Source: Arthrobacter rhombi (GTDB lineage Bacteria > Actinomycetota > Actinomycetes > Actinomycetales > Micrococcaceae). From it: a stretch of DNA of 64,000 bases. The notes under the pieces were generated by a model, which ran no database searches, was not told the DNA's origin, and saw only the letters and a program-made list of their open reading frames with translations. Both the position numbers and the translations under genes were made by a program. Shown piece by piece: positions 42,131 to 50,761 of this stretch. The stretch spans positions 1-64,000 of the forward strand of contig NZ_FUHW01000028.1 in the NCBI RefSeq assembly GCF_900163545.1. The letters run 5' to 3'. The first letter of the stretch is position 1. The number at the start of each line of letters is the position of its first letter.

Positions 42131-42358
42131 CTGGATGCTTCTTCCTGTTCCTGAGGGGATACGGGTGGTGTTGCGGCTCCGTGAGGGCCGCGAATCGCCC
42201 GAAGAGATGTAGGGCGTTGCTGGCAAAACGGGCAGGATTGCTACCACTGGGTACAGTCTAATCGCTTTTGTGCCGCGGGTGGACTATATAGGGTTCGTGC
42301 CTCGGGCGACTCAGGAATCTGGCGGATATCCGTCCTGAGGCCTGCTGTTCATGGATGG

Positions 42359-42431
42359 TGCCCCCGGCGCGATTCGAACGCGCGACCGACAGATTAGAAG
42401 GCTGTTGCTCTATCCACTGAGCTACGGGGGC
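42359..42431 (-). tRNA. tRNA-Arg (anticodon UCU)
   Basis: On the minus strand the acceptor GCCCCCG pairs with CGGGGGC, with discriminator A. The anticodon stem ends enclose CTTCTAA, giving TCT. The D arm AGCTCAGTGGATAGAGC and T arm GCGTTCGAATCGC are intact. CCA is not encoded. Confidence 0.94.
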
Positions 42432-42643
42432 CGGTGCCCCGCAGGGCAACAGGAATCATTCTAGCGATCCGTTGCTGCAGCGCCACATTCGAGCCCACAT
42501 CCCCCTCACAACCGGCGGTAACATCGGGTTGGTCGCCAAGAGTCCACAGACCGGACCACGGTGGCATGGCTTCCTTGGACTCCCGGCCAGTCTGGGGAAG
42601 CGGGACTGCCTGTTCCGGTTGGAGATCAGCACTGGAGGACACC

Positions 42644-43189
42644 ATGAAAGACGTGAACAACTTCATTACCGTGGTCGGCAATGTCGGTACCGACCCGGTG
42701 GTGCGCACGCATGCGAATGATTTTCGGGTCACCCACTTCCGGCTGGGTGCCGATATCCGGGGCAGGAACCAACAGAGCGGGGAATGGGAGACCAAAAGCA
42801 CCAACTGGTACACCATCAAGGTGTTCCACCAATTGGGTCTTAATGCCCACGCGTCGCTGCGTAAGGGACAACGGGTTTTCGTGGCCGGCTACGCCAAGGT
42901 GGACCAATACACCCGGGAGGACGGCAGTACGGGTACCGGGATTGACGTTGAAGCAGAGGTCATTGGTCACGACCTCAAATTCGGGACCACCGAGTTTTCC
43001 CGTCTGCCGCAGCTGGCCGCAGCCCGTACCGCAGACCGGTCCGTGGAATCGGACCCGCCGGTGGTGGAGGGTGAGGAAGCCGGTGGCCCGGTCGAATCGG
43101 CAGATCCTGCCGCCGGAAGATTCGGTACCGATCCGGTGTCCGGGTGGGACGAGCCGTCAGGTTCGGAAACCGAGCCCCTGGCCGGCTGA
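42644..43189 (+). CDS. ssb: single-stranded DNA-binding protein
   Basis: This 181-residue protein has an OB-fold domain in residues 1-115: NNFITVVGNVGTDPVVR, DFRVTHFRLGADIR, STNWYTIKVFHQLG and KGQRVFVAGYAKVDQY. This is the pattern of bacterial SSB. The acidic Gly/Pro-rich C-terminal tail lacks the DDDIPF-type tip of the essential SSB, ending instead in SETEPLAG. It is therefore probably the second, accessory SSB rather than the replicative one (inference). GGAGGACACC precedes the ATG at 42644, and the frame upstream is not coding in character. Confidence 0.88.
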   Translation: MKDVNNFITVVGNVGTDPVVRTHANDFRVTHFRLGADIRGRNQQSGEWETKSTNWYTIKVFHQLGLNAHASLRKGQRVFVAGYAKVDQYTREDGSTGTGIDVEAEVIGHDLKFGTTEFSRLPQLAAARTADRSVESDPPVVEGEEAGGPVESADPAAGRFGTDPVSGWDEPSGSETEPLAG

Positions 43190-43310
43190 TCTCTCCACGG
43201 GTGCCCTGCTCGTCGATAAGTATATGGAGACCGGTAGCTCACTCACCGCTTCCGACGTCCCAACAGTCTGTGGGCCTACCTCTAAATAGGGAATTGGCGG
43301 CGGGAACGAC

Positions 43311-43316
43311 TAGCCT
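43311..43316 (+). promoter_or_regulatory. -10 box of leaderless ettA
   Basis: TAGCCT lies 7 bases before the ATG at 43324. Confidence 0.4.
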
Positions 43317-43323
43317 AGTGGGC

Positions 43324-45006
43324 ATGGCAGAATTCATTTACACCATGACCAAGGCCCGCAAGGCCGTTGGCGACAAGGTGATCCTCGACGACGTCAGCAT
43401 GTCGTTCTACCCCGGCGCGAAGATCGGTGTTGTTGGCCCGAACGGTGCTGGTAAATCGACAATCCTCAAGATTATGGCCGGCCTCGACCAGCCTTCAAAC
43501 GGTGAGGCGCGCCTCAGCCCCGGATACTCGGTGGGCATTCTGCTCCAGGAGCCACCGTTGAACGAAGAGAAGACCGTCTTGGGCAACGTCCAGGAAGGTG
43601 TCGGTGAAATCTACGACAAGATCTCGCGTTTCAACGAGATCTCAGAGGAGATGGCTTCACCGGATGCCGACTTCGACGCACTGCTCGAGGAAATGGGCAA
43701 GCTGCAGGAGGCCATCGACGCCGCCGACGCCTGGGATATCGATTCCCAGCTCGAGCAGGCCATGGATGCACTGCGCTGCCCTCCGGGCGATACCGAAGTT
43801 TCCATTCTCTCCGGTGGTGAGCGCCGCCGCGTCGCCCTGTGCAAACTCCTATTGCAGAAGCCCGACCTGTTGCTTCTTGACGAACCGACGAACCACCTCG
43901 ACGCCGAATCGGTACTCTGGCTTGAGCAGCACTTGCAGGCCTACCCGGGCGCCGTCCTGGCCGTGACCCACGACCGGTACTTCCTGGACCATGTGGCCCA
44001 GTGGATCGCCGAAGTCGACCGCGGCCAGCTCCACCCCTACGAAGGCAACTACTCGACGTACCTGGAGAAGAAGCAGGCGCGGCTGGCGGTACAGGGCAAG
44101 AAGGACCAGAAGCTTTCCAAGCGTCTGAGCGATGAACTCGAATGGGTTCGTTCCAACGCCAAGGGCCGCCAGACCAAGTCCAAGGCACGTTTGAACCGTT
44201 ACGAGGAGATGGCTGCGGAGGCCGAGCGCACCCGCAAGCTGGATTTCGAGGAAATCCAGATCCCACCGGGCCCACGGCTGGGTTCGCTGGTCATCGAAGC
44301 GGACAAGATCAAGAAGGGCTTCGGGGACCGTGTGCTCATCGAAGATCTTTCCTTCACCTTGCCGCGTAACGGCATCGTCGGCGTCATCGGCCCCAACGGC
44401 GTCGGTAAATCGACCCTGTTCAAGACGATCGTGGGCATGGAGGAGATCGACGACGGGGTGCTGAAGGTTGGCGACTCCGTCAAAATCTCCTATGTTGACC
44501 AGAACCGCGGCGGGATCGATCCGGAGAAGAACCTCTGGGAAGTCGTTTCCGAGGGTAATGACTACATCCAGGTCGGCAACGTCGAAATGCCCTCACGGGC
44601 CTACGTCTCGGCCTTCGGTTTCAAGGGCCCGGACCAGCAGAAGAAGGCGGGTGTGCTCTCCGGTGGTGAGCGCAACCGGTTGAACCTGGCGCTGACGCTG
44701 AAGCAGGGCGGGAACCTGCTCCTTCTTGACGAGCCGACCAACGACCTCGATGTCGAAACGCTCTCGAGCTTGGAGAACGCCCTCCTGGAATTCCCCGGTT
44801 GCGCCGTGGTCGTCTCCCACGACCGGTGGTTCCTTGACCGGGTGGCCACCCACATCCTGTCCTATGAAGGCACGGAAGACGATCCCGCCAAATGGTACTG
44901 GTTCGAGGGCAACTTCGAAGCCTACGAAGAGAATAAGATCGAGCGGCTCGGCCCGGATGCGGCCAAGCCCCACCGTGTCACCCACCGCCGCCTGACGCGC
45001 GGCTAG
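43324..45006 (+). CDS. ettA: energy-dependent translational throttle protein EttA (ABC-F)
   Basis: This 560-residue ABC-F protein binds the ribosomal E site and gates the first elongation cycle according to ATP/ADP ratio (known for E. coli EttA). Two ATPase domains are present: Walker A GPNGAGKST and GPNGVGKST, signatures LSGGERRRVAL and LSGGERNRLNL, and Walker B LLLLDEPTNHLD and LLLLDEPTNDLD. The inter-domain linker has the arm and P-site tip region (ELEWVRSNAKGRQTKSKARL) that identifies EttA. An upstream frame from 43144 is not used. The gene ends at a strong bidirectional terminator. Confidence 0.95.
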   Translation: MAEFIYTMTKARKAVGDKVILDDVSMSFYPGAKIGVVGPNGAGKSTILKIMAGLDQPSNGEARLSPGYSVGILLQEPPLNEEKTVLGNVQEGVGEIYDKISRFNEISEEMASPDADFDALLEEMGKLQEAIDAADAWDIDSQLEQAMDALRCPPGDTEVSILSGGERRRVALCKLLLQKPDLLLLDEPTNHLDAESVLWLEQHLQAYPGAVLAVTHDRYFLDHVAQWIAEVDRGQLHPYEGNYSTYLEKKQARLAVQGKKDQKLSKRLSDELEWVRSNAKGRQTKSKARLNRYEEMAAEAERTRKLDFEEIQIPPGPRLGSLVIEADKIKKGFGDRVLIEDLSFTLPRNGIVGVIGPNGVGKSTLFKTIVGMEEIDDGVLKVGDSVKISYVDQNRGGIDPEKNLWEVVSEGNDYIQVGNVEMPSRAYVSAFGFKGPDQQKKAGVLSGGERNRLNLALTLKQGGNLLLLDEPTNDLDVETLSSLENALLEFPGCAVVVSHDRWFLDRVATHILSYEGTEDDPAKWYWFEGNFEAYEENKIERLGPDAAKPHRVTHRRLTRG

Positions 45007-45019
45007 GGTTTACGGATCC

Positions 45020-45067
45020 AAAAACGGTGCCCCCACCGGATGTTCGCATCCAGTGGGGGCACCGTTT
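45020..45067. terminator. bidirectional terminator between ettA and tesB
   Basis: A 20-bp nearly perfect stem, AAACGGTGCCCCCAC-GGATG with CATCC-GTGGGGGCACCGTTT, around a TTCG loop, is flanked by A and T tracts. It serves both convergent genes. Confidence 0.92.
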
Positions 45068-45085
45068 CGTGCGGGGTGGGGAGCC

Positions 45086-46042
45086 TCAGCGCTTCTGTTC
45101 GTGCTTGATGGCCGCACGCATCAGCCGCGCCTGGACACCACCGATGAGTTTGGACTTGGTATCGGTGGGGACCCTGACCATGCCTTCCTGCGCGACGGTG
45201 GCAACCAGGACGCCGTCTCGGGTGAAGAATCGTCCCTGGCCCAAACCACGGGCACCGGAAGAACTGGGGCTCTCCTGGACGTAGAGCAGCCAATCGTCGA
45301 CACGGACATCGCGGTGCCACCACATGGCATGGTCCAAGCTGGCCACGCTCATGCCCGGAGTGATCCACGGCAAACCATGGCGGCGCAGTACCGACTCCAA
45401 TAACGTGTAGTCGCTGCCGAAAGCCAGCGCAGCCCGGTGAAGTGACTGGTCGTCGGGGAGCGCTTCATAGGACTTCATCCAGATGGCGTTCGACGCCTTC
45501 CGGGCGTCACCGGTCGGAGCTTCGAAGTACAACGGCTTGTCAATGTAGCGGATGTCGAAGGGACGCTTATACGCCCATTCCCTGGCCACCGGATGATTGA
45601 TCTTACCGATGACCTCGGCGGTGGTCGGCAAGGACTCCGGTTCCGGAATGCCCTGGGGCATCTGCACCTGATGTTCGAGTCCCTCCGCGGGCTCCTGGAA
45701 GGAAGCGATCATCGACAGGATGGGCTTGCCGTTCTGGTACGCATGGACCCGCCGGGCGGAAAAGGACCGGCCGTCGCGCAGCCGCTCCACACCGAAGGTA
45801 ATGGGAACCTTCACATCACCTGGACGCAAGAAGTATCCGTGCATGGAGTGGATGGGGCGTTCACCCTCGACGGTGCGCGAGGCAGCGATGACCGACTGGC
45901 CCAAGACCTGCCCGCCAAAAACTCGGCCCCGGCTCTGTGCGGGCGTGTGGCCGACGAAGATGTCCTCGTCCGTGCGGGTTTGACCGTCTCCTTCGAGAGC
46001 CAACACCCTGACCAGGGATTCGGGCACTTCATGTTCGGGCAC
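45086..46042 (-). CDS. tesB: acyl-CoA thioesterase II
   Basis: This 318-residue double-hotdog thioesterase hydrolyses acyl-CoA to free fatty acid and CoA. Family marks are RGRVFGGQVLGQSVIAA, HSMHGYFLRPGD, NGKPILSMIASFQ, and in the second hotdog SLDHAMWWHRDVRVDDWLLY (catalytic Asp), followed by GLGQGRFFTRDGVLVATVAQEG. The GTG at 46042 is preceded by AAGGAG and is the clear start. It is convergent with ettA and divergent from an uncharacterised gene. Confidence 0.94.
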   Translation of the reverse strand: MPEHEVPESLVRVLALEGDGQTRTDEDIFVGHTPAQSRGRVFGGQVLGQSVIAASRTVEGERPIHSMHGYFLRPGDVKVPITFGVERLRDGRSFSARRVHAYQNGKPILSMIASFQEPAEGLEHQVQMPQGIPEPESLPTTAEVIGKINHPVAREWAYKRPFDIRYIDKPLYFEAPTGDARKASNAIWMKSYEALPDDQSLHRAALAFGSDYTLLESVLRRHGLPWITPGMSVASLDHAMWWHRDVRVDDWLLYVQESPSSSGARGLGQGRFFTRDGVLVATVAQEGMVRVPTDTKSKLIGGVQARLMRAAIKHEQKR

Positions 46043-46158
46043 TATTACTCCTTGGTAGGGATTGTCCTGCGCTTGAGACTATCCGTGGGCCACCTCGCCG
46101 ATCAACCGGGAAGAACCGGAAAATAGCGTGCCGACTCCGGGGGTGACAGCATGGGATC

Positions 46159-46833
46159 ATGCTTCACGATACGCTGCCCCTCGCCGATGCCGACACGATG
46201 ACCGATCTACGCACGTTCCTGGCCCGGGCCCGGACCGTCGAAGACGGACAGGTCAGGCTCCAAGCGGTCAGGACGGCGCTGGCGGTATATGTTCCGGTGC
46301 TGGCCCAAGAAGCCATTGCCGCGGTGACTCCCACGGTGCTCGGGCTGCGCGTGGCCCAATTGGCCACCCCGGAAGCAGACGGCTTCGAAGCCGTCTATGA
46401 GCTCGGTGCCCTGACCGACCGGCTGGCCCGGGTGGAGGAGTCCGAGACGATCCTGGCCCTGCCACCAGCAGAATCCAGGGCAGCATGGGCCGGTATCACC
46501 CCACCCTTAACGGGGTGGGAGGAACGGGGAGCCTACGACGACGACGAGCTACGCCGGCAGGCCGAAGCCGGGATGCGCTCGGTGGCCGAGGCGGTACCGA
46601 CCAGCGTGGGCCGCCCGGTCCTCGATACGGTGCGCGGGAGGATCTGGTCGGCACCGGTCACCGGCACCGGCCCCGCGGAGATCGAACTGCCCCTGGGGGC
46701 TGCTTTCGCCGCCCATACCTTGGGCTTCCTGCGCCCCGGGGGCAGCAGCCGACTCTTCGGGCAAGGTCGCTGGCTGCGCCTGTCCTCCTCCGGGGGCCAC
46801 ACCCTCATCCGCCATGCAGCCCAGCTGCTGTAG
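46159..46833 (+). CDS. hypothetical protein
   Basis: This 224-residue protein is rich in Ala, Arg and Glu and contains helical stretches (TDLRTFLARARTVEDGQVRLQAVRTALAVYVPVL), a Pro-rich middle and a beta-rich C-terminal region (GPAEIELPLGAAFAAHTLGFL). I recognise no domain or motif and see no signal peptide. The start is uncertain. The ATG at 46159 lies 6 bases after a weak -10-like CAGCAT, and a second ATG at 46198 has no ribosome binding site. It is convergent with the FtsX-like permease gene. Confidence 0.65.
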   Translation: MLHDTLPLADADTMTDLRTFLARARTVEDGQVRLQAVRTALAVYVPVLAQEAIAAVTPTVLGLRVAQLATPEADGFEAVYELGALTDRLARVEESETILALPPAESRAAWAGITPPLTGWEERGAYDDDELRRQAEAGMRSVAEAVPTSVGRPVLDTVRGRIWSAPVTGTGPAEIELPLGAAFAAHTLGFLRPGGSSRLFGQGRWLRLSSSGGHTLIRHAAQLL

Positions 46834-46842
46834 GCTACCCGA

Positions 46843-48750
46843 TCAAGCCCTCACCTGCCGGTGATTCCGGGTGCCACCCCAGGCTGACAGACCCATCGCC
46901 CCGAGAGCGATGGCCACCACCGCGAGGGCGAGCCCACCATAGATGGGCCAGTCGACGGCGGGCGCCCATCCACCGAGCAGGCCGTAGCCGACGCCGAAGA
47001 GCGCTGGAAGAACACAGAGGGTACCTATCACGAGGGCTGCCACGGTCAGGAAAACGGCTTCGAGCAAAACCATGAGCCTCAATTGGGTCCGTGTGGCTCC
47101 GAGCTGCTTCAAGAGGACGAACTCGTCCCTTCTGGCACCGGTGAGCATCACCAGAGTATTGGCGGCGGCCAACGCCACGAACAGCACCAAAACCAGCAGC
47201 AGGACGTTGGAGAGTTGTTGTTCCTGCGCGGAGGAGGACACGGTGTGAGCTGCGTAGTCGGGGACGCTGCTGGCCGTGAGTCCGGTGCCCCCAATCGCCG
47301 TGCCGACCGACCCTGCACCGGTTCCGGTGGTGTTCACCAGCAATGAGTCAGCCCGGGCAGGTCTGCTCGCCTCGGGCAGGTTCTGTTCGTTGATGATGAA
47401 GTTTCCGAGACCCAAACCCTTGGAATATATCGCGGCGATGGTGAACGTCTGCTCGGCTCCATCGCTGAAACGCAGTTCGACGGGATCCCCGATGCCTTTT
47501 CCGGTACCCAGCGTGGCCTCGCTGCTGACCGCAATGGTGTCCGGGGCACCCAGATCCTCCAAGGAACCCTGAGTCAGCCCCGGGTGCAGGAACCGTTCGG
47601 CGTGGGCTCCGACGGTCCGCAGCGATCCGGGCTCCCACAACAGATCGTTGAAGAAGGCCAGGTCCTCGTCGTCGTCCTCGATTTTCGAGGTCACCGGAAG
47701 AGTCGAGCTGGCCATGACGGACTCCACCGAGGGCGCGTGCCCCACAGTGGCGGCGTTGGCAGCCGTGACGCCTGTGGGCGTGGAAATAATCAGATTCACG
47801 CTCAGCCCCTCGCGTAGCTGCTGACCGGCGGCGCCGACCGTTCCCAGGTTCACCCCCGACTGCACGGTCCCCAAGGCCAGAAAGAGGGCCAGCGGAATGA
47901 TCGCTGCCGTGAGTCGACGCGAGAACCCCCGGGTATTGGCTGCAGCCAGGACCGCGGGACCAGCTGGCCCGGACCGGGAAGCCTTGACCGCTTTTCGGGC
48001 CACCCACCCCACGAGCACCGGCCCTCCCACGGCGGCGGCAGCAATGAAGAGGAACGCCGAGGAGGCACCGGTGGCGCTGCCGATCGTTCCCGGAACGAGG
48101 ACGGGGGTGAAGGCCACCACGAAGCCCAGTCCCAGTAGCGAGAGCGCCGAAATACGGCGCACGGGGGAGAGCATCGAGGCTTCCGAGGCACTTGCGGTGA
48201 CGGCCTCCACGGGAGCGATCCGGCTCACCTTGCGCGCGCTCAAACGTGCGGCCAGCAGGCTCGAGGGCAGCAGGACCAGCACAGCGCCCACCGCCGGCCA
48301 GGCGGTGATGCTCAACTCGAAGTCAGTGGGAATGATCCCATTTTCACGCAAGAGCGGCAGGAGCAACCGGGAGGCGAAGAGCCCGGGGATGGCGCCGAGC
48401 GGGGCGGCCAGGGAAAACACGGCAAAGACTTCGGCGGCGATCATCGAACGAATCTGCCCGGGGGTGGCTCCGATGGCGCGAAGCAGGGCGAATTGCCGTT
48501 GGCGCTGACGCAGTGCGGAGGAAAACGTTTGGGTGACCACGATGATGACGAGGATCAAGGCGGTTCCGGCGAAGGAACCGGCGACCGACACCAGCAAGGG
48601 CGACGACGGGCCCGCCGCGTCGGAGCTTAAGCCCGAAGCCAGGAGGACGCCAGTGGCAGAGAGCAAGGCCGCCGCCAGGACGACGACGAGGAAACTGCCG
48701 ATTAAACTCGCACGATAAACGAGTAAGGCCGCGCGAGTATAAGCCCACAT
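46843..48750 (-). CDS. ABC transporter permease with two FtsX domains (MacB/Bce-like)
   Basis: This 635-residue membrane protein has two FtsX-type domains. The first has TFSSALRQRQRQFALLRAIGATPGQIRSMIAAEV and the second has LTGARRDEFVLLKQLGATRTQLRLMVLLEAV, the typical cytoplasmic coupling helices. Each is flanked by membrane segments, with a large extracytoplasmic region at roughly residues 300-520. Such permeases act as mechanotransmission exporters or detoxify antimicrobial peptides rather than moving solute through a channel. The ATPase is encoded 5 bases upstream. The nearby two-component system and CPBP protease suggest a peptide-stress module (inference). Confidence 0.88.
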   Translation of the reverse strand: MWAYTRAALLVYRASLIGSFLVVVLAAALLSATGVLLASGLSSDAAGPSSPLLVSVAGSFAGTALILVIIVVTQTFSSALRQRQRQFALLRAIGATPGQIRSMIAAEVFAVFSLAAPLGAIPGLFASRLLLPLLRENGIIPTDFELSITAWPAVGAVLVLLPSSLLAARLSARKVSRIAPVEAVTASASEASMLSPVRRISALSLLGLGFVVAFTPVLVPGTIGSATGASSAFLFIAAAAVGGPVLVGWVARKAVKASRSGPAGPAVLAAANTRGFSRRLTAAIIPLALFLALGTVQSGVNLGTVGAAGQQLREGLSVNLIISTPTGVTAANAATVGHAPSVESVMASSTLPVTSKIEDDDEDLAFFNDLLWEPGSLRTVGAHAERFLHPGLTQGSLEDLGAPDTIAVSSEATLGTGKGIGDPVELRFSDGAEQTFTIAAIYSKGLGLGNFIINEQNLPEASRPARADSLLVNTTGTGAGSVGTAIGGTGLTASSVPDYAAHTVSSSAQEQQLSNVLLLVLVLFVALAAANTLVMLTGARRDEFVLLKQLGATRTQLRLMVLLEAVFLTVAALVIGTLCVLPALFGVGYGLLGGWAPAVDWPIYGGLALAVVAIALGAMGLSAWGGTRNHRQVRA

Positions 48751-48754
48751 GGCC

Positions 48755-49522
48755 TTAGCCCCCGAGCTTCACGAGACGGTCGGCGATCCGGCTGCTGGTT
48801 GGCTCCACCAGTTCTCCGGCCAGCCGACCATCGGCGAGGAATATGACCCGGTCGGCGGCGGCGGCAACCCGTGCGTCGTGGGTGACCAGCACCAGGGTTT
48901 GTCCCAAGTGATGTGCCGTGGAGCGCAGGATCTGCAGGACCTGGTCCCCGGTCTGGCGATCCAGAGCGCCGGTGGGCTCGTCGGCGAAGACGACGGTTGG
49001 TCGGGTCACCAGCGCCCGAGCGATGGCGACCCGTTGGGCCTGGCCACCGGAAAGTTCACCGGGGAGCTGGTCCTCAAGACCGATGAGTCCGACGGCCGAC
49101 ATGAGCTGGTGCTGCCAGTCGGGGTCGGGGCGCCGGCCATCGAGTTGAAGCGGGAGCTGGATGTTCTCGACGACCGTGAGGTGTCCGATCAGGTTGTACG
49201 CCTGGAAGATGAAACCCAGATGGCGTCGGCGGAAACGGGTGGCCGCATCGGGGGAGAGCACGGTGAGTTCGGTTCCACCGATCACTACCCGCCCGCTGGT
49301 GGGTGCGTCCAGACCTGCGGCGCAATTGAGCAGGGTGGACTTTCCCGAGCCCGATGGGCCCATGACCGCCGTGAAACTGCCGGCTTCAAGGGACACCGAC
49401 ACGTCGTTCAGGGCGGTGGAGAGGCCGGGGCCGTTCGGGTAGGTCTTGCGCAAACGGATCAAGTCCACGGCGGGTGCAGTGATCTGTGGGTTCGGCGCTG
49501 CTAACGGGGCTGTCGTGCTCAT
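48755..49522 (-). CDS. ABC transporter ATP-binding protein (MacB/LolD-like)
   Basis: This 255-residue ATPase has Walker A GPSGSGKSTLLNCAAGLD, the Q-loop FIFQAYNLIGHLTV, the LolD/MacB-type signature LSGGQAQRVAIARAL, Walker B VVFADEPTGALDRQTG and switch LVLVTHDARVAAAADR. It drives the FtsX-type permease encoded downstream (gap of 4 bases). The ATG at 49522 follows GAGGAGCC; a start at 49537 would add 5 residues. A 7-bp inverted repeat with 4-bp spacer lies about 100 bp upstream and could control the pair. Confidence 0.93.
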   Translation of the reverse strand: MSTTAPLAAPNPQITAPAVDLIRLRKTYPNGPGLSTALNDVSVSLEAGSFTAVMGPSGSGKSTLLNCAAGLDAPTSGRVVIGGTELTVLSPDAATRFRRRHLGFIFQAYNLIGHLTVVENIQLPLQLDGRRPDPDWQHQLMSAVGLIGLEDQLPGELSGGQAQRVAIARALVTRPTVVFADEPTGALDRQTGDQVLQILRSTAHHLGQTLVLVTHDARVAAAADRVIFLADGRLAGELVEPTSSRIADRLVKLGG

Positions 49523-49843
49523 GGGATGGCTCCTCAATCATGGTCTGTGGTGGTACGTCTTCGAGCCTAGAAGTGCGCCAGGTCGGGATCGAGCCGCCCG
49601 GGGAGGCAGTTGAGGACTTGCATCCTTTGATGCAATGCCCTCCCGTGAATCCTCCCGCCGGGCGCCGAATCAGCTCGCGCCTGAGCCCCTATCCGGTGCC
49701 AGCCAGCCGGTGGTCGGGGACTGGATTACACCGTTGGGAGGGACCTCTCCACGGCCATCCCGGGCGGCTAGAAGACCGTCTTGCTCCGGACCTAGCGTCG
49801 ACAGGACAGTGCAACAGCGACCGAACCCTTGGAAGGGGCCACG
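49523..49843. other. intergenic region of divergent ABC and CPBP genes
   Basis: No gene is seen. It holds the palindrome at 49618-49635 and, near 49800, TAGCGT as a possible -10 box for the CPBP gene. Confidence 0.5.
49618..49635. promoter_or_regulatory. operator-like palindrome
   Basis: TTGCATC-CTTT-GATGCAA is a perfect 7-bp inverted repeat with a 4-bp spacer in the divergent promoter region. It may bind a dimeric regulator, whose identity is unknown. Confidence 0.45.
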
Positions 49844-50761
49844 ATGACCACCACCGAATTACTGCCGGATCATGCCACGGGATCCATGAGGAATCTGATC
49901 CGAAGACGCCCGCTGATGACCTTCTTCGTGTTGACCAACGTCTTGAGTTGGTTGGGCTGGCTGCCCTATATCCTGTCGATGAACGGACTGGGGATCTGGG
50001 CCTATAGCTTCCCCGAGTTTCTGGGTACCTCGCAGTTCGCCGGCGTCATTCCGGGGGCCTTCCTGGGGCCCATCGGTTCGGCACTGTTGGTTACCACAGT
50101 GGCGGACGGCCGGTCCGGGCTCCGTAGCTGGGCCGGGCGCCTATGGCGTTGGCGTGTTTCCTGGCAGTGGTATGCCATCACACTCCTCGGGGTTCCCGCG
50201 GCGATGCTCCTGACCGGTTTCGCGTTCTCCGGCGGGAAGATCAGTGCTCCCTCGCTAACAGCCATCGCTCTCTACGTGCCGTTGCTGCTGCTGCAGATGA
50301 TCACCACGGGCCTGGCCGAGGAACCCGGGTGGCGTGACTTCGCCCTGCCCAGGCTCCAACAACGCTTCGGAGCCCTGGGGGCGGCCATGATCCTGGGCCC
50401 GCTCTGGGCCCTCTGGCATCTGCCACTGTTCCTCACCGAATGGGGCGGCTGGCCCGAGGCAAACTGGATCCGTCCCGTGGCCTTCATTTTATTCTGCATT
50501 GCGTTCAACGTGGTGATGTCCTGGGTCTTCAACCGCACCGGGCAGAGCCTTCCGCTCTCGATGCTCATGCACGTCAGCGTCAACACCTTCGCCTCCATCA
50601 TCTGGACCGAGACCTTCCCGGCGATCACCGGTGACCTGGTCCTGCCGGCCACTGCCACCGGTGCCATCGTTGCTGCGGTGCTGGTCATCGTCACGACGCG
50701 CGGGCAGTTGGGGTATGTGCCAGGTGGTGGGCAGGAGGACGTCCTCGACGGGGCAGTCTAG
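49844..50761 (+). CDS. CPBP family intramembrane metalloprotease
   Basis: This 305-residue multi-pass membrane protein has the CPBP (CAAX protease and bacteriocin-processing) motifs: EEPGWRDFALPRLQ (EExxxR), LWALWHLPLFL (FxxxH-like) and LSMLMHVSVNTF (HxxxN/D). These residues bind the active-site metal or polarise water within the membrane. Family members process peptides or confer immunity to bacteriocins. Here it sits between an FtsX-type ABC system and a two-component system. The ATG at 49844 follows GGAAGGGG. It converges with the response regulator gene with a 4-base overlap of ends. Confidence 0.88.
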   Translation: MTTTELLPDHATGSMRNLIRRRPLMTFFVLTNVLSWLGWLPYILSMNGLGIWAYSFPEFLGTSQFAGVIPGAFLGPIGSALLVTTVADGRSGLRSWAGRLWRWRVSWQWYAITLLGVPAAMLLTGFAFSGGKISAPSLTAIALYVPLLLLQMITTGLAEEPGWRDFALPRLQQRFGALGAAMILGPLWALWHLPLFLTEWGGWPEANWIRPVAFILFCIAFNVVMSWVFNRTGQSLPLSMLMHVSVNTFASIIWTETFPAITGDLVLPATATGAIVAAVLVIVTTRGQLGYVPGGGQEDVLDGAV

